A stretch of 64,000 nt of DNA from Lyophyllum atratum. Lineage: Eukaryota; Basidiomycota; Agaricomycetes; Agaricales; Lyophyllaceae. Below the pieces are notes generated by a model, which was given only the letters and a program-made list of their open reading frames with translations, did no database searches and was not told the origin of the DNA. Both the position numbers and the translations under genes were made by a program. Positions 44,340-55,402 of the stretch are shown here, piece by piece; within the stretch, counting starts at the first letter, position 1; every line of letters begins with the position of its first letter. Location: assembly GCA_014905825.1 (NCBI GenBank), contig JACGCN010000019.1, positions 868,001-932,000 on the forward strand. Direction: 5' to 3'.

Positions 44340-46661
44340 ATGTCCTTTTGTCGCCCTTTACTCTCCTCAGTCCACATCCCGAAACTTTCTCGTCAACAGC
44401 TTGCCTCACGATATGCATATGTTGCCCCAACCGCAGCCGTCAGAGCAGATAATATTGGACCAAGTGTTCGACATTTGGGAGGGGTGCACACTCGAGACAA
44501 GTTCTCCCATACCACGTCACCGCCGGCCTTTGTGTCGTCGTCACACGTACCGAAGCGCCTTATCCCAGATACCGTTTGCAAGGGAGAAGAAACCAGGACA
44601 CCCTCCACACCTAAGGAGTACGACGATTTGCGTAACCGAAACCGGAGTGCGGTAGCGGATTTACCCGCCGCTTCGTATCTGTATGTCGTGGAACAAGCCC
44701 TGGAGCATAACAAGCCGGAGGTGGCTGAACGCGTGGTTTCGGATATCCTGGAAGTATACCAGGGCGGAGATGTTGAGAGGCTGAACATACTTCGGACAAT
44801 CCTGTCCAAGAATATTTCGCTGTTGAGCCGCCGCATTATACTTGGAATGCTTCAGCATCTCAAGGGTCTTTCCCCCACTGCATTTGACTCCCTGAAAAGC
44901 AGCGCTGTTGGACGACTGGCTCGGATGATATCGGACAGTTCTAGTACATGCGACACCGATCGACCATTGCTTCGACTCCTCCATCCCCTGCTCCTTGACA
45001 GAATCGAGAGCATCGGCGGTCCGGGAGGCGTTGACGCGATGAAATCCGGCCCTCCCGAAATAATCTACGCGTCTTTTTCCGTTACGCACAAACTTCTCTC
45101 CATGTCGTTTGCCCAGCAAGCACTCGATCTCTTTCAAGCTCTCGTGAAGTGGAAATATATTCCTGCTGAAGCACTCCAAGGCATAGACAGCTCCTCGCAG
45201 GACATCAACGTCATTATCTCCACCGCCTTGATCAGAGCTAGCCTTCACTGGAACTGGCGCGCCCTGGCCGCCGCTTTCCTCTCCGATTTGCTAACATCCC
45301 CACTCCCTCATCCTAAACATATCGCCGACCTTAATACTGACACTATTTATGCCCTCCTGGATACGCCCACCTATAGAGATATCCGCGCTTGTGGGCACCT
45401 AATTCGCCGTATACACAAGCACTCGCGCATACCACACAGCATCATCCGACATTTCTATAATAGTGCTGCCATAGTGGGGGCCAAGGAAGAGGCAGAGCTC
45501 TTATATTCTTTCACAAGAGCCACTTTCGTGCCCCGGGAAAATCGCTATCCCCCTCCACAAGGCGTCGCCTTACCCTGGCTAATGCAACATCTGACAACCA
45601 CGAGCGCTCAGACGCACCTCGCAAGGACTCTTGCGGCAGAAGTCGTGGATGACAACCTAGTAATTCCTCTTCCGTATCGAGCACAGTTTATCGCGGCAAC
45701 TGCAGCTCAAGGTTACGAGAAGCTTGCTCGGGCTTTATGGGAAAGATATGCGACTGGGAGGGACGGGGCAATAGTGGCGGGTAACTCTGCGTTAATGATA
45801 CGCATGGTGAGCCTTTTCTGGAATATCCGTACTCGGGCGGAGGCGGAACTGCGCACTACGCAAAGGAAAGAATGCAAAAGGGCACGCCGCGGGGAAGGGG
45901 ACCTGAGAGCGCGTTCAGAGGATGCAGCCCAGTTTGCAGCGAGCGTTATGCATGCGTTCAGAGCGAATCACGCGCCTATGTCCAATGCACCGCATTGGGT
46001 GTTGACCTCGCTCGCTAGGGCATGCTTCATTGTCGGGAAAATTCCGGACGGCTTTGACGTCTTCCAACTTTTGCTGGACCGCAAAGAACTCCCCGATATG
46101 TATGACGCAAACGTCGCTTTAACTGCGGTAGCTCAGCTAGACTCACAGTTGGCAGCCAAATTGATTGGGCGAATGACGAAGCTGGGTTTGCGCCCTGATG
46201 CGGTCAGCTATGGCACCATCCTCCACTATGCCGTCCTTCAGGGTCAACAGAAAGTGACCGACGACATGATCCAGCACATTCGTGGCCTCGACGACAAGTA
46301 TCTCTCACTCAAGATGCTGACTAACCTCGTGCGTGCGAGCGTCAGATCACTGGAGACAGAGCCGAAAGAAGAGTCGCGGAAGAAATTGGAGAACATCTTT
46401 CAGCTGATCAAATCCTTCCCCGAGGCGAACATTTCATCCTCCTCGCAGACCGCCAAATCCCTCGTCTACGCTTCTATTCGTGCTGAAGACGGTCTGCTGG
46501 CCTTCAAATTCTGGAAACGGTTGCTGCAGAGAGGAGCTGAGTGGGGGGACTTGGAACAGAAGAGTCTGCGCCACTCTATTGGCAGGCTCATCCAGCGACC
46601 TGAGAACGGGTTCAAGCCGGGACGCGTAGAAATCATGCTTAAACACTTGGGTCAAGGGTAG
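44340..46661 (+). CDS. Pentatricopeptide-repeat protein, probably mitochondrial
   Basis: Single-exon 773-codon gene from the ATG at 44340 (MSFCRPLLSSVHIPKLSRQQ) to the TAG at 46659-46661. The N-terminus is Arg/Ser-rich without acidic residues, as in mitochondrial targeting peptides. Paired helices of PPR type are visible, most clearly DANVALTAVAQLDSQLAAKL followed by GRMTKLGLRPDAVSYGTILH. Other helical pairs lie at about residues 250-330 and 500-560. Likely role: binding an organellar RNA for processing or translation. No exact orthologue assigned. Confidence 0.8.
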   Translation: MSFCRPLLSSVHIPKLSRQQLASRYAYVAPTAAVRADNIGPSVRHLGGVHTRDKFSHTTSPPAFVSSSHVPKRLIPDTVCKGEETRTPSTPKEYDDLRNRNRSAVADLPAASYLYVVEQALEHNKPEVAERVVSDILEVYQGGDVERLNILRTILSKNISLLSRRIILGMLQHLKGLSPTAFDSLKSSAVGRLARMISDSSSTCDTDRPLLRLLHPLLLDRIESIGGPGGVDAMKSGPPEIIYASFSVTHKLLSMSFAQQALDLFQALVKWKYIPAEALQGIDSSSQDINVIISTALIRASLHWNWRALAAAFLSDLLTSPLPHPKHIADLNTDTIYALLDTPTYRDIRACGHLIRRIHKHSRIPHSIIRHFYNSAAIVGAKEEAELLYSFTRATFVPRENRYPPPQGVALPWLMQHLTTTSAQTHLARTLAAEVVDDNLVIPLPYRAQFIAATAAQGYEKLARALWERYATGRDGAIVAGNSALMIRMVSLFWNIRTRAEAELRTTQRKECKRARRGEGDLRARSEDAAQFAASVMHAFRANHAPMSNAPHWVLTSLARACFIVGKIPDGFDVFQLLLDRKELPDMYDANVALTAVAQLDSQLAAKLIGRMTKLGLRPDAVSYGTILHYAVLQGQQKVTDDMIQHIRGLDDKYLSLKMLTNLVRASVRSLETEPKEESRKKLENIFQLIKSFPEANISSSSQTAKSLVYASIRAEDGLLAFKFWKRLLQRGAEWGDLEQKSLRHSIGRLIQRPENGFKPGRVEIMLKHLGQG

Positions 46662-47245
46662 CGGGAGCTGGAATGCACACTCTCACGAGTACGAGGCGGT
46701 TACGAAGCGCGTCTCAATGAACTCCTTGGGTCGCCACTGCTCGGCGACCGCCCTCGAAGCCTATAATTAGCGAAACGTGTTTTCGTTCACGTGGGTCAGG
46801 CTGCCAGATATCGAAGAATCCAGCGAAAGGCTGATGGACCTTCCATTCGGACTTGACAAAAAATGCCGCAGATCGCTTCCGGTTGCAGCTGGTTGCAGAG
46901 ATGTGGTCGTATGTCTGATGTGGATCAAAAGACGGTGGAGGACGAGCCGAGGTGTTGGTTCCGGAGATAGGCCGGGAGGATGGTTAGCAGTGTGAACGTA
47001 TGTGTTCTCGTGATAGATTCCATGTTGGGGCATCCATGCGCATACTGCTTTGAGTCGAGGTTTTGTAGAGACGACGTCCTGATTGAGTAGCATATAAATC
47101 ATAAAGAAGATTTGAGTTACATAGCGCCCGAATCGCAAACAGTGGCACGGGAACAACAAACACTCAATCTCTTCAAAACGCGAGGCCGACAGTTGTCAGA
47201 AGGCAGACTACCCCGCATTTCGCAAGATCGCTCTCCCCACACGCC
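46662..47245. other. Intergenic: upstream of the Zn2Cys6 factor
   Basis: Promoter and 5' region of the transcription factor gene. Small open frames on both strands have no recognisable content. Confidence 0.5.
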
Positions 47246-50052
47246 ATGCCTGCAGCTCGTCCCAAGAAAGAGAACAGTCCGGCCACGCCTCCGTCCGACG
47301 ACAGCCATCCTAAGGAATCTCACTCCGAAAACAGCAAGAGCAAGAGAAAGTATGTGAGAGTTACCCCGATCTTTCTCCGTGACCGCATCCTGTGTTTGCC
47401 CTCTTCACCCCGCATTCCCCACACTTCGTCTCCCCGCATCCACAGTCTTCTGTTTCCGCCTTATCTATCTACATGTCATTGCCAATCTTTGTCTTGTCGA
47501 AATGAGAACTGACGCCCCTTCTTTTGCTTCTGCCAATAGGAGGCAATCTCAAAGTTCGTCGCCGCGTATTGTGCCTTGTCAAAGTTTTAATTCATTTAAC
47601 CCTAGGTTGTGATGCCTGCCGCGCGCGCAAGGTCCGCTGCGCCAGGGAGAACCCAGACGACCCCAAGCAGTCCTGCAAGCACTGTGTCACGCTAGGCATC
47701 CCATGCACATACGACTACCAGCCGAAGAAACGGGGTCCACCCAACCTGTAAGCTGTTACCAGTCCACGATCAAGCTCTGTCATGACCCTCTGTTGAGTTA
47801 TCTACGGCGCTTGCAAGAAGCGGCGGCAGCTGCTTCAGTAACGCAACCAGACGACCGAGCAGATGACGCCTCTGCATCGCCTGTCTCCACGATAGCCAGT
47901 CCTCCAAGTACCATAGTGTCGCCTTCCATAGGCCCCAAGAGCCCTCCCGCCTTTCTCGAAGCATCTCTCAGCTCCTCCCTCCCAGCAACGATTCCCGCGG
48001 TTCCAATACCACCATCACGGTATCCCATCGCCGCCGACACGTATCACCCACATTATTCCTCAAGCCCTCCAGCCTTCACTGGGCCGCGCTCACTGGAACC
48101 CACGACAAATGGGAATGGCATCCTCGCATCGCATCCCACACCGAAGAGTGAGGACGCGCAGCCATATCCTTCTCCTCAAGAAGCGTTCAGCACGTATCCT
48201 CTTTACAACTGGTCATATAAACAACACCAGGCTCTTCCCGTCCATCCGCCAAACGTTATACCCCCGCTTTCGTTCTACTATCGGCCTCATCGGCTGGAAG
48301 AAATTGCACCCCGTGATACCATCTCGCTCATCATTGCTCTGTTTTTCGATTTTGTATACCCTCTGACCCCCTGTGTCCATAAGCCCTCCTTCATGGCGGA
48401 TCTTCATTCCCGACGAGAGGAACGCGATCCGCTCTTCTTTGCTCTTGTCATGTCTACCGTCGCCTCGACGCTGGTCCAAGTTCCCCGGTCATATCTCCCA
48501 ATGGAGCGACCTGTGGTCCGGAAGCTGGCTCAGGTAAGCCCATTAAACGCCCACCGCTATTTACAACCTCAAGGTGTCTTTTAGACATGTCATGAAGCTA
48601 GCCGACACATCTCTATCGCGTCATATGATCCTCCGACGTCGATGCACGTTGTAATTCGATATTTGTTAGTCTTCATTCTCTGATCTAAGCTCACTGGATA
48701 TCTAAATTTAACTTGCAAATTAGTGATTGTATCTACCATTTCTGTGAAGGACACGATGCTACTCAACACGCAGCGTTCGGCGAAGCTGCCCATATCGCTG
48801 TCACGTTACGAATGCATGAAGAGGCATCATATGAGGGCCTTGACCCCATTGAATGTGAAGTGAGGCGCCGGACATTCTGGCTGCTCTTCGGAGGTTCGTG
48901 GATCTGCCCGAGGTTACACTGGTCAGACTTTGACGTCGTATATCTTTCAGCCGACAAATCGATGTCGATCCTACTTGGACGTCCTATTTGTTTACGCGAT
49001 GAAGACTGCACTGTTCACTTCCCAAAAGAACTCGATGACGAGTAGTACGTACCGAACATTCTTTGCCGAGGTTTCCCCCAGTCATAACATCTTGTCTTCT
49101 TTTGTTTCACAGCATCACCCCTAGCGCATACCTCCCCCAGCCCCACGGAAAAACTGCCATCGTTTCGGGCCTCAACTATACATCAAGAATATTTGCTCTT
49201 TTGGGCGAGATACTGGTCCGCATCCGCGTAGATAAACGGTCACCGCCCCAGGGACAGTTTGCTACTGCACGGCTTGAAGAAGTGCAGTCGCTACATACTC
49301 GGATACTGGCTGCGTTGATCCATGCTCCAGAGCTCCTTCGCCTGAAAGAAACACATGCCCAGTCGCACCTTCCACCAGAATACGGCGGAGCGGGCTTCCG
49401 GCAAGCGACGTTCGCAGAGGTCAAGGACTTCTTCGACAACCCCAACGCATCTCGAGCCAACGCGTTGAACCCCTTCCTTGTCATGCAAGCGAATTTGTAT
49501 GTCACACAGGTCAGTCGAATCATCATGTGTCTCATCAGCTTCTGATGTTCTAACTACCTTATCCATCAGCAACTCGTGCGCTTCGTCATAGAACAATACC
49601 GCGACGAACTCGTCACGTCGCTTCAGGGAAGCGTTGATGAAATGCAAGTGGCTGAGGACCGTGAGGCCGTTGCCAGCGATCTCCTCAACATACTACACAG
49701 GTAAGGTCTACCCGGACTTAGGACCCTAACTACAAATCTCATCGTCACCGCTACAGCATCCCTATCCAGTCGATCGCGACAAATGGGCCAAGTCTGGTGA
49801 GTCCGCTGCGAAGAATTCCATATGAACGCCCCTGATTTTCGTTTTCAGGTCCACAAAGTTCGCTTTGTGGCGTCCACATTGTTGGATGCAGTTCGTAAGG
49901 CTGAAACCGCGCCGGCGTCCGCCGCCCGCGCGCACGCTTACTTATGTACGTCCAATTCTGGTGGATCTTTTGACTCCTTGCTCAATGATAACATAGGGGA
50001 CTTCTTGAGTATCCTCTCGGAAATCGAGAGAAATTATTTGTTCGTACGCTAG
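47246..50052 (+). CDS. Zn2Cys6 fungal-specific transcription factor
   Basis: Nuclear DNA-binding regulator. The ATG at 47246 gives MPAARPKKENSPATPPSDD. Two introns, including a 40-bp one (GTATTG...CCCTAG, about 47569-47608), yield a basic run KSKRKRRQSQSSSPR directly before the zinc cluster. The cluster reads CDACRARKVRC, then CKHCVTLGIPCTY, with all six cysteines, followed by the linker QPKKRGPPN. A Ser/Pro-rich region follows. The middle homology domain is recognisable from ISLIIALFFDFVYPLTPCVH to FGEAAHIAVTLRMHEE and RRRTFWLLFGG. It continues (LLGRPICLRDEDC, AYLPQPHGKTAI) to the TAG at 50052. About nine introns; exon borders around 48590-48720 and 48895-48950 are approximate. Target genes unknown. 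Confidence 0.9.
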
Positions 50053-50360
50053 TCATTTCAATGATGTGGCCGCGTAGCTGACAATATGTAAAGACTCGAT
50101 GATGACAGGGACGGGAACTCGAGTGGCACTGACGGGATGATGATCGGATGAGCTCGGTGTAACGCTTTTTGACTCTTGATGGTGGTTGTAGTTTTATCAC
50201 TGTAATGGCAGGCTCGGACTTTATAACGCTTATTTACGCCTCATCACATAACTATACCATGTAATTGACGACAATGTATCAGCTATTTCAATAGGGATAA
50301 TGTACTGCTAAGCGTAGCCTACCCCAGCTTTCTTCCAGGGTCTCGAGTTTCGCCGCGCTT

Positions 50361-50382
50361 GTCGCGTAACGCGTTACGCGAC
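50361..50382. promoter_or_regulatory. Perfect 22-bp palindrome with MluI box
   Basis: Half-site GTCGCGTAACG followed by its exact complement. The centre contains ACGCGT (50369-50374), the MluI cell-cycle box bound by the fungal MBF complex. It lies about 200 bp before the Aos1 ATG. CACGTG follows at 50389-50394. Regulatory role is inferred. Confidence 0.5.
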
Positions 50383-50446
50383 TTTTGTCACGTGTTTTAT
50401 ATTCTGTACCTCTGGCGTTTGCCGACGCCTCGTGGCGAATTTTAAA

Positions 50447-50460
50447 TTGGACGCGTCCAA
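50447..50460. promoter_or_regulatory. 14-bp palindrome with second ACGCGT box
   Basis: TTGGACGCGTCCAA is a perfect palindrome containing ACGCGT at 50451-50456. It is about 120 bp before the Aos1 ATG and about 80 bp from the first box. Regulatory role is inferred. Confidence 0.4.
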
Positions 50461-50579
50461 GATTCTACTTGGAGGCTTCGCCAACTTTGCGTGTTACGAT
50501 CGAGGCCAACCGCTCTAACGATTGTAGCAGAACGTGTTGCTGGCCTTCTTTCTTTCTCTCCCACGAAATTCTTACTCCC

Positions 50580-52020
50580 ATGGCCGCTCACGATGCTGGG
50601 AATAGGTCGCCGCCCACACCTTCGAGTTCAGACATGCCTCAGCCTGTCAACAACCTGACGGAGGAGGAGGCCAGCCGCTATGATCGTCAGATGAGGCTCT
50701 GGGGCCTGGAGGCACAACAAAGGTGTGGCAGGCCATCAGTCGACCTATCGTTCTAGGAATGAATGCTGATGGCCAGGATAGGATGCGTAACGCGACAATC
50801 TTAGTGGTGCGGCTGAAGGGGACAGCGACAGAGGCCATCAAAAACATGGTGCTGGCCGGCATTGGCAAATTAGTAATCGTCGACAGTGAAGAAGTCACCG
50901 AAGAAGATCTCGGAGCCGGTTTCCTCTTTAGAGATGAAGATGTCGGGAAGAATGTAAGATTTCCTCACGCGGGTCCTCCGGTCAACGGATATTCAATGGT
51001 ATTATCTCGGCTGCCATTTTGCAGAGACTTGAAGCTGCCAAGTCGAGGGTGGAAAGCCTAAACCCCCTCGTGACTGTGGAGATAATAACAACAGCCTCGG
51101 TCCTAGAGGGCGACCAATTCGAGGAGCTGGTGCGAGGGGTGGATCTCGTTTGTGTGACTGATTCGGATCGGGACGGCCTTGTGAGTCTATAATCTCCGTT
51201 CTGCTCTTCCTTATCTTTTGTTTCCTGATATTCATGTCTGCAAGATCCGGATGAACGAAGTGTGTCGCCGAAGCGGGAAACCATTCTATGCCGGGGGTAC
51301 CTATGGTTTACTTGGCTACATCTTTTGCGATCTTCTGAACCACGAATACATTGCCCCGTGAGCCTCATGGTGACCTACGCGGGACGTCGCGGGCCGCCCT
51401 TTTCCCTTCTACCGTTCGCCCATTACTCACTATCCGTAGGGATCGCTCTGCGTTGAAAGAGGCACCCAAGAACGTGAAGAAGATAGAAGTTTATTCGCCA
51501 CTGGAGACTGCACTGCATCATCGATGGACAAACCTGACGAAAAGGCAGACTAAGGAGGTTAATCCTTCCATAGCCTTTGCTATATTCGGTTGGGTTTTTT
51601 CCCCTCTCCAAAATAATTCTCCCTAATGTTGACTTACTCTTCAGCGATCTGGCAATATCAGTCGCTCCACTCTGGCAGTCTTCCTGATGACAGGAGTGCT
51701 GCCGCCGAGCTTGAGTCAATCGCTAATTCCTTGATTACAGAGGCCGACGTCAATAAGCTGATCCTTACAAAGGCGCCTAGACCTCTCATAGAGTATAGAA
51801 CCTCGTTTCGCTAGACTGAAAACGTCTGCTGACTCATTATGACAGGACAATATCGACCACCGCGACCCATGAGTTCTCGCCGGTTTGCGCCATCGTCGGC
51901 GGTATGCTGGCTCAAGACATTCTCAAAGCGCTCGCTGCACGCGAACCCCCGATCGCCAACTTCTTTGCCTTTGACGGCAATACAGGCGGAGGGACAGTGA
52001 TACGAATGAACATGCCCTGA
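50580..52020 (+). CDS. AOS1: SUMO-activating enzyme E1 subunit Aos1
   Basis: Non-catalytic-cysteine half of the SUMO E1; pairs with Uba2 to adenylate SUMO in the nucleus. The ATG at 50580 gives MAAHDAGNRSPPTPSSSD. The family hallmark EEEASRYDRQMRLWGLEAQQ follows, then an intron ending at GATAG before MRNATILVVRLKGTATEAIK. ThiF fold: NMVLAGIGKLVIVDSEEVTE, EEDLGAGFLFRDEDVGKN, RRSGKPFYAGGTYGLLGYIF. The C-terminal part is THEFSPVCAIVGGMLAQDIL to NFFAFDGNTGGGTVIRM, with TGA at 52018-52020. About six introns. The nucleotide-loop glycines usually seen as GLKGLGAE are partly replaced (RLKGTATE), which is unusual. Length is normal. Confidence 0.92.
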
Positions 52021-53579
52021 TCATGATCGTCAGTCGTATTATATCCATATGCTTGTTCTTGTTCTTGATCTTAAATGACAACGGCTTATTTTTCCGAGGT
52101 TGAATGTTAAAAACACCGCGTTGTGAGGGCTTACCCCGAATGTCTTTACCTCGAGATCCACGACGCAGCTGCCCCTTCGCGCTCCTTTGTTGTCAAACGT
52201 CCACCTCGCGTAAATCATCCGAAGCGCCTTGCTACTTGGCTAAATGGTATACCTGGAATGTGTGAAGAAGTGCACAAAATGAGCCTTGCCACACCTGATG
52301 CTCCCTTCGCTCCTCTGTCTAGACCCTGATAGAAGCTTCCCTTTCCCCGATTTTTGCTAGATGAAAAAAATCTCGGAGGAGGACAATTGCAAGCTTACTA
52401 CTCTGAGAACGCCGCGCTCGTTTTTTCAACGCTTCGAGGCCGGCTCTTTGAAGACTAGGTCGATCCATTATGAAACCGTCTTCAACCGCTAGTTAGTCCA
52501 GCACCCGAAGCCAAAGCTCTACAACATCGGCCGCCGTTTGGGATTCCGCATGCATAGTCGAAGAAATGTCAGGCGATCAAACCCAGGTTGATCTTTTTGT
52601 CTCTATTCTTGTAGACCATCCTAAACGAGAAATCAAGTCGAACCATGTAGAGGTCGTAGAGGCCACCCGCCTTACTTCCATTTTCGTTCGCACACGGGGC
52701 ATGGTAGCCAGCGATTCAATTTGCGCTTGCACCCCTTGCTATAAGGATCCACCCTTTCTGCGGGGAAGTAAACGGCGTTAAGTCGACCAAGAGCTCCTTG
52801 CCCGCTCGAGCTGACCTTGAACTCCGATTTGGCTTTCTTTTTGTTAGAGTTGCCGTTTTCGAGGCGGCGTTCGAGTTCACGCTGATAGAGGTTGATGATC
52901 AGTCAAAACACTCAGCCGGATTTCACGGAGATGTTGTTCTAGATATTGAATGCGTCCCTGCTCGTGCCAAGGACGTATTGCCCCATTGAAAAGATCAGCG
53001 TAGACTTAAATTTCATTACCCCTCGAAATCTCCTCCTGGCTAGGACCGTCGGGATTCTCCAACCGACGATCGTCACTGGGTGCGACGAGCTACAAGTATA
53101 CGTTGTATCTCCAAGCCAGATGATTCGCGGGCCCTGTCGCACGCCATTACACCAACCTGTTCACGATTGCACGGTTGAACCTCGGCTGTCGATGGTACAG
53201 TGCCGCGAAGGAACCAACACACCTTCCCAATCATAGTGCCGCCGTGTGGGGTAGAATCCGGGGTAAATCACGTACGAAATTTACGTTATTCATGAGTTAC
53301 CAAGGGTGCAGCAAAGCACGCGCAAATATGTCTTGACGGAGGCTTTATCTTTTCGAAGCCATTTCAATCCTCGACAACAATGGACTTTAAGGCCACAGTG
53401 CAATAGATTGCGATCCTCCAACCCACATGCTCCCCATGCTCACTACGCCATGCCACCCACGAGATAAGACGCAAAGAACGTGCCGTGAAATTGAAGAACC
53501 ACCCTCACGTGTCCAGCTGACTCGGGGACACTCACAAGATGCCCACGCGCCGTGATACTTCTCTTTCCCGGTACATCGT
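52021..53579. other. Gene-poor intergenic stretch
   Basis: About 1.5 kb without a gene I can support. Open frames of 60-96 codons occur on both strands (for example plus 52566-52781 and 52946-53236), without recognisable motifs or clean splice sites. It may contain remnants of a decayed gene; I see no TIRs. Confidence 0.4.
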
Positions 53580-55230
53580 ATGGAACTATTCGACTGCATC
53601 GTTATAGGCTCAGGTCATGCGGGCAGCTGCGCAGCACTGTCTGCCGTGGAGCACGGTTGTCAGCGCGGTGAGTTCCTCTCTCCTGTTCATCAAGAGAGAA
53701 CGAGAAGCTTATCTTGACGTTACGGCAAAAGTTCTCATCATAGACAAATGTCCCCGCGAATGGGTTGGAGGCAACGGGTACTTCACGGCTGGTGCGCACC
53801 GCACCGTCCACGGGGGATTGCAGGACCTGCTTCCCGTAGTGAAGAATAAACCAACCCCGGAGATCCTGGAACGTATCGATATGACACCGTATACGAGGGA
53901 AGATTTTATATCGGACATCATGCGTCTTGGAGACGGCAGGTCTGATGCTGCGCTCGTGAATGCGCTGGTCGACAACTCACGAGATGCAGTGGATTGGCTT
54001 GCCAAACAAGCCGGGATTCCGTTTACGTTCTCCTTCAATCGGCAAGCATACGAGGTCAATGGTCGACAGAAATTCTGGGGTGGTATGGTTCTTAGTGTTG
54101 AAGATGGCGGTAAAGGCTTGATTGCTGCACATCAGCTTGCACTCGAGAAAGCTGGAGTCATGGTCTGGTTCGACACTCCTGCGTTGTCACTCGTTCTCGA
54201 AGGCGAGAGAGTCTCTGGGGTCGTGGTTCGCAAAGGCGGACAAGAGGTGGAGCTTGAGGCTCGCGCTGTGATTCTGGCCGCAGGTGGATTCGAAGCTAGC
54301 GCAGAACTACGCGAGAAACACCTTGGAGCCGGTTGGGAACGAGCACGAGTAAGACGAGTCAAAGGTTCAGGCTTACGTCCGTTCACCAAGGTTTTCTAGG
54401 TCCGTGGGACACCATACAATACTGGCGACGGTTTTGCACTTGCAAAAGCGGTTGGAGCGAAGTTAACAGGCGATTGGGGTGGCTGTCACAGCACCGCTTG
54501 GGATGCAAATGCGGCTGCTGACGCGGGTGAACGGGATCTCACCAACCAATTTACGAAGTCCGGATATCCTCTGGGTATCATGGTGAATGCGAGTGGGGTG
54601 AGATTCGTGGATGAAGGGGAAGACTACCGAAACTACACGTATGCGAAATTTGGTCGTGCCATACTTCACCAACCTGGCGGTTTTGCCTTCCAAGTCTGGG
54701 ACTCCCAGATAATTCATCATCTTCGGAAGGAGGAGTACGGTGACGGCATTGTGGAGAAGATCTTCGCGGATAGCTTAGAAGAATTGGCTGATAAGCTTCT
54801 CGGCAAGGGGCTGGGGGACAAAGAAAGATTTCTGGAGACCATGAACGAGTTCAATGCAGCCGTACGCCACCACAGAGCCGAACACGGGGACTTGCAATGG
54901 GATCCAGCTGTGAAGGATGGTCTTTCAACGCAGTCCACCGTCGCTCAACTCGCGCTTCCCAAGTCCAACTGGGCGCTGGCACTGGATAAGGCACCCTTCA
55001 TGGCGGTGAAGGTTGCTTGCGGAGTCACATTTACGTTTGGTGGGTTGGCCATCGAACCGCGATCGGCGGCTGTGCTGTCCGAGAGTGGTCGCGAAATTCA
55101 GGGGCTGTTCTGTACTGGCGAAATGGTTGGGGGTCTTTTCTTCAACAACTACCCCGGGGGTAGTGGCCTTACTGCAGGTGCTGTATTTGGGAGAAAAGCG
55201 GGGAGGAGTGCAGCTGGAATAAAAGGTTGA
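53580..55230 (+). CDS. FAD-dependent oxidoreductase, fumarate reductase/tricarballylate dehydrogenase-like
   Basis: Flavoprotein of the FAD_binding_2 family. The ATG at 53580 gives MELFDCIVIGSGHAGSCAAL, with the GxGxxG dinucleotide motif. An intron at about 53669-53731 joins it to VLIIDKCPREWVGGNGYFTA. Further landmarks: FWGGMVLSVEDGGKGLIAAH, VILAAGGFEAS, then after a 64-bp intron RGTPYNTGDGFALAKAVGA. The C-terminal cofactor signature is LFFNNYPGGSGLTAGAVFG. Stop TGA at 55228-55230. It probably oxidises or reduces a small polycarboxylic or steroid-like substrate; the bacterial TcuA (tricarballylate dehydrogenase) is a similar member. Localisation unclear; no signal peptide seen. Confidence 0.9.
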
Positions 55231-55402
55231 ACGTGTAGTAGCGTGCACTATAGTAAATTGCAATCGATTTGCGACGTAATTAGCTTGGGACTCCTTGTGA
55301 TGTCATCAAGATCAGGGACGCCAAGCCTCTTCCATGCCAGCACAAATAGATCCAGTTGACTGAAGTTTATAAGAGACTGAGTGCTCTCGATACCCGCATT
55401 CC

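Larger units (their letters stand above)
50053..50579. other. Intergenic: Aos1 promoter with palindromes
   Basis: Between the transcription factor and Aos1, both on the plus strand. No gene. It holds the two palindromic ACGCGT sites annotated separately and a CACGTG box at 50389-50394. Confidence 0.5.

Noticed and set aside
20373..52020. Functional link between the transposon Ulp1-type protease and the host Aos1 gene at 50580
   Set aside because: Both concern SUMO, but they are 28 kb apart with many unrelated genes between. Proximity is most likely coincidence.
52123..53236. Possible degenerate gene downstream of Aos1
   Set aside because: Frames on both strands are short and interrupted, and I could not join them into a protein.
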